This document shows positions 54,661 to 64,000 of a stretch of 64,000 nt of DNA, one piece after another. The first letter of the stretch is position 1. Every line of letters starts with the position of its first letter. Source of the stretch: Hippasteria phrygiana (taxonomy: Eukaryota > Echinodermata > Asteroidea > Valvatida > Goniasteridae). The notes under the pieces were generated by a model, which worked only from the letters and a program-made list of their open reading frames with translations, made no database searches and was not told the DNA's origin. The DNA lies in the NCBI GenBank assembly GCA_037893225.1, contig JAZGUH010000374.1, positions 248,001 through 312,000 of the forward strand, read 5' to 3'. The translations under genes and the position numbers were made by a program.

Positions 54661-56374
54661 TGGTCAATTGTCTTCCCTTTGTTGTTGCACCATAAAAGAA
54701 TATTTATGAGACAACTTTTTGTTTTGTTTTGTGTATAGAAAATTAACTGTGGTTGATACAAGACTGAGTTATGGGCTGAGTCAACCTGCTTGGGTGTCAT
54801 AGTGGATGTTGCTACTGCAAAATACTTCAAAAATTACAGGTATGATTTTTATTCAATCTTTTCAAACTTAACCCTTTCCATCCGGCTGTTACTGGTAGGG
54901 TGCTGCTAAGCCAGGATCGCAGCCAAGTAAGCAATATAGAGAGGTCCTATTCATTGCACTTGGAACCCCCCCCCCCCCATTTTAAAGTTTCACAGAAATC
55001 AAAATTGTAGGGAAAACGCAATCAATGGTTCCAAAAGAATGATGCATACATAAGACATAGAATTTTTGATGTATTTTTGTGTTTTAGTAATGGACTTAGG
55101 ACAATTTTCAATCTGCACGTATTTGTGTCAACTGTACGCAAGGGGTTAAGATCCTATCTCAGGACTTTTCTAGTAAAGTTGTTACAACAGTGACCGTAAA
55201 AACTTTATCAACTCACAAAGAACTATATGGACATATAATAAAGGCATATCCAGATTTTGAGTTCAATGGAAAAGGGTGGCAGATTTAGAATTTTGGAGAA
55301 TTAGTGGCCCCATCAGACTTCTCAACTCATAAAAATTCTTTTGAAAATGGGCCACTTGTGAGAGTGGGGCTTTTTTCTATTAAAAGTAAAAACAAATGTG
55401 TTAAAATTGTCGCTAGAGGGGCCAATTAAGTTAACACTATAGGCAGGTGGGCATTGGGCCCCACTTTTTCCACTTGGGGAAATCGCCCCCCCCCCCCCCC
55501 TCTTTTGGCAGTTCCATACAAGAAAAACATAGAAAAGGGCAGCAGCCAGCCGGCACTGCTTTGCCCCCCTCCTTTCAAAAGTGTTCTGCCGCACCTGGTT
55601 AACACCCCCACTGGTATGTATAATCATTTATAGTCATCTTATACTGTGATGGAATTAAACATAATTGATGACTCCAAGGGTTGATAATAAGTAAGTCAAA
55701 TTTATTGGCAACCAGAAAGATTGGATTAACTCTAACAGTCCTAAATCCTAACCTAGGTGTGTTGGGGTTCATTGGTGTATTCGATGAAGATTCCCAAGTT
55801 GAGTGTCCATAGTTCCTCACAATACATGACAAGGTTGTCTCCTTACAAACAATTCATCAGTTTTTGTGATTGATTTCTAATTCCTGTTTACAGATCTGGT
55901 GCTACTGCAATCCTACATGATGGCTGGACTTAGCGAGAGTGCCTGCTTGCCAATTGGTCTGAACTCGGATAATTACCATTTGAATCGTGGGTTAGTACAT
56001 TGTCAGTTATCCTACAAGCGCATGTGGAACAAGGAATATAATGTAGCATGTCTGTGTCCCATATGCCACGAGGCCAAAGGCTGAGTTGCACATGGGACAC
56101 AGACGCACTACATTATTTCATGTTTCACAAGCATGAGTGAAAAAACTGGACACACACTGAATATTCTCATTGGACGAGAACACTTTCTCATGCCTCCAAC
56201 CAACTCATCAGTCTAACTCAAATCAAACATAATTGATCAGCCGATGGGAGGGGCCGGGTTATAGAGAAAGTCTGCTAAGTGGATAGTCTGTTTTGACTAG
56301 GAGATAATTTAATGCAGCTGCAAAGACCACCTGGCCGGTTGTCATCTGTATACACATTCCTGTACATACTCAGT
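54661..56374. other. Intergenic with C-tract repeats
   Basis: No gene recognised. C runs lie near 54967 and 55487. The second is in a repeat sharing CCACTTGGGGAAAT and the GTGTTCTGCCGCACCTG end with the one in the discoidin gene intron. Confidence 0.4.
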
Positions 56375-56446
56375 CCTGTTGTAGCTTAGTTGGTGGAGCA
56401 CCGGTACGGTAGTTCGGAAGTCACAGTTCAAATCCCGCTCCTGCCA
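56375..56446 (+). mobile_element. tRNA-like SINE head, copy A
   Basis: It has A-box-like TAGCTTAGTTGGTGGAGCA and B-box AGTTCAAATCCC, and closes in CTCCTGCCA. The acceptor 5' strand is degenerate. The 3' flank TTCTTTGTTCATTTT also follows the copy at 58104, so it belongs to a SINE. Confidence 0.55.
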
Positions 56447-58103
56447 TTTTTCTTTGTTCATTTTGAAATTCATGGAAAGTACTGCATGTTGTGTTTTTCT
56501 TCTTTAGGATAGCGTTTTCCCAGGAGTCGGCTTGGATTGAAGTCTTTGTCATCTCGTCTGACGAGAGAGAATGAGGATGACCAAGTTCCCTGCATTCCTC
56601 CCATTGCTGTCTGATGTCAATGCTGCAGTCTGGTTCCCGTCTCTCAATCTCGCTGGACTCTACAAGTCGCTCAATCCAGGATGTTCATGGGCAGCCTCAA
56701 GATCTTGACCAGCAAGGATTCGGAGGGAGTCTACCGCTAGAGATGATGATGATGTTGACTGCCAACCGGATGCTTCCTCTTAATGTGACATATTGTCACT
56801 ATTGTTTGATAATGTTACTGTCATCTTTCACGTCACGCCTCATGAGGAGAATTCTCAAGTAGAATACTGCATCCGCGGCCATGGAAACAGAAAGGAGTTG
56901 GTAACATTTAGTACTGGTTCATGCGGGCATGCAGAGCTGAATATGAAACCATACCATGTATTTATGTGGCACTATACATGCCGTATAGTGATCATCACAG
57001 CCAGATAGCCAATGTTTGTTTTTCAGGGGAATGTGGCTTGTCATGACGACGTCCCTGAACCAAGTTTCCTTGTATTTTTGACAGAAAAATCTTTCATTTG
57101 TGCGAAATGCAAATTACAACAACATTCAGAATGGCCTGAGATTCAAGATGCTGAACATAAGTTTATGTTGACCAATTCCGATAAAAACTGTTGGCTGATA
57201 TTTTGAGCATTAGTGAATACACAATATGAGGGCTATTTCCGACACCAATATTTTGTCATTTCATTTTTATTTTATTTTGGGTATAAATTATAAGCCAACA
57301 AAATAAAACCCTTTAGCTGGAAACACTTGGCTGCAAAATAATTAATATGTGCTCAATTTCAATCTGGAAGAAAAATTGGCATTTGGAAATTATTGGCAAT
57401 TACAAAATATTTTTGTCTATTTTTGTGCATTACATGTGCATTACTGCCGGCGACAAATGCCACTAGCGTGTACCCTATGGGACCTGGACCAACACTTTTT
57501 GGTTAATGTGCTCCTGACCTTATAAATAGCGTGGTAGAATCTGCTCATCTGATGTGTTAGTTGCAATAATCGTAAACCTGTTCTAGAAAGGGCGACCTAT
57601 TTAAATGTTTTGTATCCAATTTGCAGTGGAACCATTCAGTGGAACACATTATTCAGCAGTTTTGAAATCCAACCTGAATTAAAACCATCTAGAGTTACAG
57701 CAACTTTGCCCCATATGTAAGTAATTTCTGTGGGGAAAAATGACTTGCTGGGCAAAAATCCTCAGCACAAATGATGTCACACAGTGTTTTTACCTCTGTT
57801 GCATTCGTGAAGGCCATTTTACAAACATACAAACTTGTACTTTTGGGATTGTTCAGTGTTTAATAGACAGACAGCCATGCATTTTAGATGTTACTTTGAT
57901 GGAAAACAGTTATGTGCCAAATTGTTGTCAAATGAAACACAACTTTCGAACAATGTGTGACTATACAATTTTTTTCTGTCGTGTGTTGTATACTAGTATT
58001 AAGTTTTAAAATATAGTGTATTCTTCTTTGTGGATTGTTCGACGAAATGTATGTTTGCCCACCCGAACAAAGATACTGACAATTTTGGAGACCGCCAACT
58101 TAG
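56447..58103. other. Intergenic, no gene recognised
   Basis: Several short open frames of 60-90 codons lack family signatures and clear splice context. Nothing is called. Confidence 0.4.
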
Positions 58104-58176
58104 GGCAAGATAGCTCAGTTGGTAGAGCGCCGGTACGGTATTCCGGAGGTCGCAGGTTCAAATCCCGCTCCTGCCA
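58104..58176 (+). mobile_element. tRNA-like SINE head, copy B (73 nt)
   Basis: It folds as a cloverleaf: acceptor GGCAAGA/TCCTGCC with one mismatch, D stem GCTC/GAGC, anticodon stem CCGGT/TCCGG with one mismatch, and T stem GCAGG/CCCGC with one mismatch. The anticodon loop ACGGTAT lacks U33, so it is not a sound tRNA gene. The flank shared with copy A marks it as a SINE head or tRNA pseudogene. Confidence 0.6.
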
Positions 58177-59290
58177 GTTTCTTTGTTCACTTTGGAAATG
58201 TATTCTTAACAGACGGATTTAGACATACATCTGTTGTGTTAAAATCTTATTTTGACTGTGACATTACAAACCTGAATGTTTACATTAAGCAACTTCTGTT
58301 AGAATCGTTTTAATTGTATTTGATTTCAACTGTTTCAATGCTCTCTTCAGAATTGCTTAGAGTTTAGAGCATGGAAATGTATTTTACTTGTAGCTTTTAA
58401 TTAGATAGAAAACATGTTTGTGTACCTACATGCTTCAAGAATTTGACTTGAAAGGGTTCAGGATTTCATGAAAGTTGTGAACTAATAACTTGCCCCCCCC
58501 CCCCCCCCCCCGGCGGAATTTGAGGGTCATAAAAAACGAAATAGGAAACAGTGTTGTTGCGACAGTTGTAAGACGGTTCAGACATTGTTTGCCCTCCCTG
58601 GCACAAAAATCTGGATACGCTACTGGTCAAACATGTTAAACATGTGTTGAAGTTAAAGTTTAAAGTACTGCAGTAGTATATCAAGTGGTATTTGGAACAA
58701 TTTAGAATTGTAGTTTTATATGTGTTGTTTAAACTGAAGGCTTATTCAGATCTAATGATAGTGTTACAAAACTGTTTTGATCATTGAGAAAAGTTCATGC
58801 ATGTTGCAAATATGATTACATTGCCTAACTTAGTACATGTAACATTTACAATGTGTAACTATATAGTATTATCTGACTGATTATCTTGAAGTTCAGTTAC
58901 AATATCACAATCATTGTAAAATTAAGATTTTCATACCGAAAACCATTAGACATTGCTGGCAGAGTTACACACATGTAAACAGTGTTATGTTATTGTAATG
59001 TTACTTACTGTGTTAGATTGCAAAAGTGTCAGAAACAGTCACTAGTTTAGCGATTTTAGTGCAGTGTTGGACCACAAAATGTACATTAATCCTTCAGAAG
59101 ATAACAACTTAATAAAAAGAATTGAAAAGAATTAAATATCAGACTTTTTCCCGTTATTTCTGTCTGTTCTTCCCTACCTCTTCTTCTTAATCTTGCCGTT
59201 TTCGCCATGATGAATTTAATTATTTACAAATAGGACGCCCTCTCGAAAAATATATACCTGGTTGCCATGGAAACCTATTGTTCTCCGAAG
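58177..59290. other. Intergenic; C tract at about 58493-58511
   Basis: AT-rich, no gene seen. The C run is followed by CGGCGGAATTTGAGG. Confidence 0.4.
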
Positions 59291-59406
59291 AAAGGGCGCC
59301 CTCAAGAGACGGATTTTGCTTAGGGCACACTTTGTGCCCTAAGCAACATCCGTCTCTTGAGGGCGCCCTTTGTTGCCTAGGCAACAAAGGGCGCCCTCAA
59401 GAGATG
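59291..59406. repeat. Nested palindromes on GGGCGCCCTC
   Basis: AAAGGGCGCCCTCAAGAGA occurs three times in alternating orientation. This makes two overlapping hairpins that share the middle arm: loops AAGCAA/GGGCACA...GTGCCC and GTTGCCTAGGCAAC. Likely nested copies of a short foldback element. Confidence 0.8.
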
Positions 59407-60614
59407 GATAAAGAAACGCAATGAGGGCAATTAGGAGGGCGCCCCCTAGTGCTGTTATATGACCAGTGACACGTACGAAAATAATAGGTTTTTCTGAAGG
59501 CAATTTACACGCCTTTTTGTGACTTGAGTACAACATAATTGTGAGGGACATGACAGAAAAACTTTAACCAAACTTCCCATTTTCTTAGAATGTGTTATTG
59601 TAAATCTTTTTAAAAATATATATATATTTTAACATACACTTTTGAATCCACCAAAAAAGCGACAAAATTAAAGTTTCCTTAGCTATTCATGCCATGTTTA
59701 TTATTCAGATCGCCAATATAAACTCATTTTACTTGCTCAATATACAAATAATTAATGAATTAAAATACTATTTCAAAGTCCTTTTTTACATTATCGTACC
59801 GAAGGTCATAATCTAAAAGTAAAAAGATCAAACACCTAGCATGCACACAACAATTAAACGTGTAAAACTATTGTTGACATAAAATAAATTATACTTTTAT
59901 AATTTCAAAATTAACTGTGTATGTTGCTTATTAAACAGGTTTCACAAGAAGTGAACGATTATACTGATTAAATACATTTGATTTTAAAAGAGAATATCAC
60001 ACCTTTACTCAAGAATTCGTAATTCTATTTGTAAAATCATACACTAAGGTTTACTAGAAACTGCATTTCCCTTCTGAAACAAACTGAATATTATTAATAC
60101 AGAAATTGTTTCACCGACATCACAGCTAAAATAATAAACAAACTCCAAAATAGTTTGGTGCTTGGCTTCAAAGTGTTTCTTGTAATTCTCTGAATTTATC
60201 AAGTTTATCAACTTTTTTATAATTTTGATTTAATAATTTGTATTAAAGTTCACAACAGTTACCGTCATCGTCTCTACATGTATAATAACAATCACCAAAA
60301 TAAATGTACATGCTACTCTGAACAACATTGATATGTTGTCAAATATACTTCGAAGAATCAGGCTGGAAATTAGAGATTAATGAAAAAATTATTCGGCATC
60401 ATACTATTATACTTTAAAACAATTAACATGTAATTTTTTTATGGATCTTTGGGAATTGGGAATGAATAGGTAAATTTCAAGTTTCCGAACATCGTTATAT
60501 TATTATCTATTTATTCATGAGGAAAATGTGTGATGCTATAACTGCACAAATGATTGGCAAGAATTAAAATGTAAAAAAAAAAAAAAAAATTAATAAAATG
60601 CAAAAACTGGAACA
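59407..60614. other. Intergenic, AT-rich, no gene seen
   Basis: Low-complexity AT-rich DNA with short A and TA runs. Confidence 0.45.
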
Positions 60615-60712
60615 GATTTGATCTCGGGCCGCGTGCTCCAACGGCTCCACCGTTGGAGCACGCGGCCCGAGATCAAATCCAGCAGTCTAGACCACTCGGC
60701 CATCAGTCTAAG
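60615..60712 (-). other. tRNA-like sequence fused to a 30-bp perfect hairpin
   Basis: On the minus strand GATGGCCGAGTGGTCTAGAC resembles the 5' half of a Ser/Leu-type tRNA (A box). It runs into GCTGGATTTGATCTCGGG, after which the sequence folds back: arms 60615-60644 and 60650-60679 are exact reverse complements around CTCCA. No T arm follows, so it is not a working tRNA gene. Confidence 0.6.
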
Positions 60713-60869
60713 AGATTAGTTCTACCCACTCAGTAGCATTTACTGCTCGTTTTCATCCCCTCAGTGCAATCCGTGAGCGGACAACAGCTGAAAATGCGAG
60801 ATTTTTATATCACGATTTATATACATTGTAGTTATAAAAAAAATTCATCAAAAAAACTGGAGTGGTTGG

Positions 60870-61500
60870 GGCGGGAATAATGCCGAATATTTGTTTTTGT
60901 TTGTGGGAAGGCAGCTAATACCCAATATTTATTTATTTACTGACTTGTTAAGATTTTGTTTTTCCTTCTTCTTCTTCTTCTTTTGGGGGGGGGGGGGGGG
61001 GGGTAGGGGGTATATCGGGAGCGACAAGGACGGGAATAATAATTTCATGTTTTAATTTGGGCAAGCGGGCCGGGAGATATGGCTAGTAATTTTTATTTTT
61101 TATAACTGAAGGGGAGAGGGTGGGGATGCTTCCCGCTTACATTTTTTGTGGGGGCGGATAATACCAAGTATTTTTATTATTTTTTTTTTGGGGGGGGGAG
61201 GGGAGAGGACAATATTAACAATAATTATATCTATTTTTATGTTAATTTGTTCATTTATTCATTATATTCATTTGTCCATTTATTAATTAATTGTTTATTC
61301 ATTGTATTTATTTCATTTAATTGTTTGTTCGTTTATTCATTTACTATATTATTCATTTATTCATTTTATTCATATCATGTATTAATTTATTGCTTGCTTC
61401 AAGTTGCTTGGGGTATTGCGGGCTACACGGGCGGGGAATAATACAAAGTATTTATTTAATTTTTTTGGAGGGGCGGGATGCGGGATATTTCCTACTATTT
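60870..61500. repeat. Diverged repeats of GGGCGGGAATAATACCAAGTATTT type
   Basis: Related segments occur near 60877, 61032, 61152 and 61430, each with G-rich text followed by AATAATACCAAGTATTT-like text. A G run of about 18 lies at 60985-61003. The frames through it are artefacts. Confidence 0.5.
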
Positions 61501-61602
61501 CATATTTTTCTTTAATTCGGTCGATTCACAACTCAGTGCGCCACCAGCAGCAAGCCGGGAAAGGCCAATTTTCCACTTTCGGGGTCGACATCGCGTCTAT
61601 CG

Positions 61603-61849
61603 CACTGATCTCTATGTAAACTGGATAACGCATCGGCTGTTCGAGTTGAGGCCACCGTTCACAATGTTATCACTCCCAATACAACAGGTTTTCCAACCTT
61701 GTCTCGAGGGTCTCCTTTCATCCTCGTTCTTCTTACATAGCGATCAGTGGTAAATTGGGAGTGGTAATATGGCGGGTGCTGGCTTCAGTTACTTGTACAG
61801 CGCGCAATGGCCAATGAGCTATCCAGTTTATTTTATATAGAGATCAGTG
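61603..61849. mobile_element. MITE-like inverted repeat, 247 bp
   Basis: CACTGATCTCTATGTAAACT at the left is matched in inverted form, with a small insertion, by AGTTTATTTTATATAGAGATCAGTG-type sequence at the right end. There is further pairing through GGATA/TATCC. Confidence 0.55.
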
Positions 61850-61903
61850 ATCTATCGGGTTGTATTAAATGGTGGACAGTTCTACTGTATTGATTTCGCG
61901 TGA

Positions 61904-62080
61904 ATGCGAGTGGATAAATTAAAGCAATTTTTAACTAATCGGGGAATACCTTATGCGGGAAAGAAGAGAGAGGAGTTGATAGATTTAGCGGAGAAGGGGT
62001 GTAAGAAGTACGGTCGATGCATTGGCGATACCCACTTCCGGTTTTGCGATGTCGACTTTTTTCCATCATGCACTGCGTAA
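61904..62080 (+). CDS. Small ORF (58 aa) with a SAP-like motif
   Basis: From ATG 61904: MRVDKLKQFLTNRGIPYAGK and then KREELIDLAEKGCKK. This matches the SAP helix-turn-helix pattern (LK.fL..rGip..GkK.eLi.la), a DNA-binding motif. In invertebrate genomes SAP motifs often begin longer genes of mobile origin. No further domain is in frame and the ORF stops at 62078-62080, so this may be a first exon or a relic. Confidence 0.4.
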   Translation: MRVDKLKQFLTNRGIPYAGKKREELIDLAEKGCKKYGRCIGDTHFRFCDVDFFPSCTA

Positions 62081-62163
62081 TTTGGCCTCTCCCCGGTTGC
62101 CGCTGGCGGCGCACCGAGTCATTTTATTTTGGGGGGTGCATGGGTGGTAAGGGTTGTCGCGTA

Positions 62164-62258
62164 TTATTAGGTGTTGGGCTTTCAGCCCAAAACCTATTGT
62201 TTTTGTATTGATTATTAGGTGTTGGGCTTTAGCCCAAAACCTATTGTTATTCTATTGA
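62164..62258. repeat. Two tandem copies of a ~47-bp hairpin unit
   Basis: ATTAGGTGTTGGGCTTTAGC followed by CCAAAACCTATTGTT is repeated twice. Each unit has the palindrome TTGGGCTTTAGCCCAA (the first with one extra C). Confidence 0.8.
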
Positions 62259-62385
62259 TTATTCTTGTTATTCTTTTTTTTCTTCTTACCATAACTTTCT
62301 TCTCCGGAGTTGTTTGGCTACATGCAAACTCATATCAAGTTCATATTTGGTACATATATGTACATCACATTGAAGATTCCGGAAA

Positions 62386-64000
62386 ATGTGATGACGTCAT
62401 GATGACGTCATCAGGTATCAGATTACAAGCAATTAAACATTTCTATTTTTAATGTTTGAAAATCGATATAAAATCAACCGTGAAAGACCGGAACTTGATT
62501 TTTACGGCAATTGATAGGATAATATTAGATCTTCAATTTTGATCGTGCGTGCAAAATCACGTGACCCTTCCTTCCGGTCGAAACCGGAAGTGCCTTATAA
62601 TTTGAAAGTGGAAAAAGATTTGAACTTGCTTTCAGCGATGTTAGTCCTTGGCCAGGCTGAACTTTTCAAAAATGTTAGCTGTGACGTCATAAAATATTCG
62701 AGCGCCCTCTAGCGGCAGGTTGAAAAATGTTCAAAATGAACTTTCAGTCGATGTGTGTGGCGAAGTTTGCGGTAATCACTTTATAATTGATATGTATGAT
62801 GAACTTCATGCAGGCAACACGTGTGCGAGGGCTCAGATTGATGACGTCATCAGACCGGAAGTTGCAATGAAAAGACCTTGAAACCTTCAAAAATCGCTGA
62901 AAAATCAACCGCGACAGATATATTTCAGATTTTTGCTTCAGATGGCACAGTTGACATAGCTCTCGAGCTTTGTGATAATGACGTCACGATGACGTCATCA
63001 AGTATCATATTACAAGCAATCAAAGATTTCTTGATTTAATGTTTGAAAATCAATATAAAATCAACCGAGAGAGATCTGATTTTGCTTTTTACGGGAATTG
63101 ATGGAATAATGCAGGGTCTTCATTTTTGATATTACGTGCAAAATCACATGACCCTTCCTTCCGGTCCAAACCGGAAGTGCCTTATAATTTAAAAGTGGAA
63201 ACAGATTTGAACTTGCTTTCAACGATGTTAGTCTTTGGCCAGGCTGAACTTTTCAAAAATGTGTGCGGTGACGTCATAAAATATTCGAGCGCCCTCTAGC
63301 GGCAGGTTGAAAAATGTTTAAAATTGACTTTCAGTCGATGTGTATGGCAAAGTTTGCGGTAATCACTTTATAATTGATATATATGATGACATTCATGCAG
63401 GCAACACGTGTGCAAGGGCTCAGATTGATGACGTCATCAGACCGGAAGTTGCATTGAAAAGACCTTTAAACCTAAAAAATCGCTGAAAAATCAACCGTGA
63501 CAGATATATTTCAGATTTTTGCTTCAGATGGCACAGTTGACATAGCTCTCGAGCTTTGTGATAATGACGTCACGATGACGTCATCAAGTATCATATTACC
63601 AGCAATCAAAGATTTCTTGATTTAATGTTTGAAAATCAATATAAAATCAACCGAGAGAGATCTGATTTTGCTTTTTACGGGAATTGATGGAATAATCTAG
63701 GGTCTTCATTTTTGATATTACGTGCAACATCACATGACCCTTCCTTCCGGTCCAAACCGGAAGTGCCTTATAATTTAAAAGTGGAAACAGATTTGAACTT
63801 GCTTTCAACGATGTTAGTCTCTGGCTAGGTTGTACTTCACAAACAAAATACCGGTGACGTCATAAAATGTTAGAGCGCCCTCTAGCGGCAGGTTGAAACA
63901 TGTTTAAAATGAATAATCGGCTGATGTGTGGGCGAAGTTTGGTGAAATCACTTTATAATTGATATATATGATGACCTTTACGCAGGCAACACGTGTGCTA
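62386..64000. repeat. ~586-bp satellite rich in TGACGTCA, cut by the window end
   Basis: Homologous points lie at 62404, 62991 and 63577 (periods 587 and 586), about 2.75 units. Each full unit has four TGACGTCA octamers, plus a CTTCCGGT...ACCGGAAG palindrome and GCGCCCTCTAGCGGCAGG. Units 2 and 3 are closer to each other than to unit 1. There is no coding frame. Confidence 0.92.

Noticed and set aside
58104..58176. A functional tRNA gene
   Set aside because: Mismatches in three stems, no U33 in the anticodon loop, and a flank shared with a second degenerate copy point to a SINE or pseudogene.
62386..64000. A CRISPR-like array
   Set aside because: The repeats are ~586 bp with no short repeat and spacer structure, in an animal genome; it is a satellite.

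Overview
This is a stretch of nuclear DNA from an animal. It is AT-rich, with genes split by GT-AG introns and dense, diverse transposons: a BEL/Pao retrotransposon, non-LTR and Tc1-like fragments, TTAA-target DNA transposons, hairpin MITEs and tRNA-derived SINEs. The repeat content and gene types suggest a marine invertebrate, plausibly a deuterostome such as an echinoderm or hemichordate. The phylum is inferred, not shown.

Layout. (1) 1-6 kb: a four-exon gene can be assembled on the + strand. It encodes a 249-residue secreted protein with one F5/8 type C (discoidin) domain; every exon phase matches, and its first two introns hold MITEs and poly-C repeats. (2) 6.4-14.0 kb: a complete BEL/Pao retrotransposon on the minus strand, with two 663-bp LTRs that look identical by eye, a 5-bp target duplication, one uninterrupted 2046-codon gag-pol and an unusually long tRNA-Tyr primer site. 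(3) 14.5-17.8 kb: a rhodopsin-class GPCR with a large 3' coding exon and two candidate small upstream exons. (4) 18-25.7 kb: GGCCTC minisatellites, a hAT remnant, a 1.57-kb TTAA-flanked element carrying a broken RecQ-like helicase fragment, and a LINE 3' end. (5) 25.7-49.3 kb: a head-to-tail array of an ~8.3-kb unit (two full copies and one truncated), each with an intact NAA80-like actin N-acetyltransferase gene on the minus strand. The middle copy is a chimera of the outer two, with the switch mapped to 22 bp inside the gene. Transposons present in one unit and absent from others give exact empty sites. (6) 49.4-64 kb: no convincing multi-exon gene; hairpins, tRNA-like SINE heads, C/G tracts, a small SAP-like ORF, and at the right edge a ~586-bp satellite rich in TGACGTCA palindromes.

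The host genes (secreted discoidin protein, GPCR, NAA80-like enzymes) show no evident shared pathway. The clearest stories are the recent unequal exchange that made three NAA80-like copies, and the young retrotransposon. Splice sites were read by eye, and no database search was possible.
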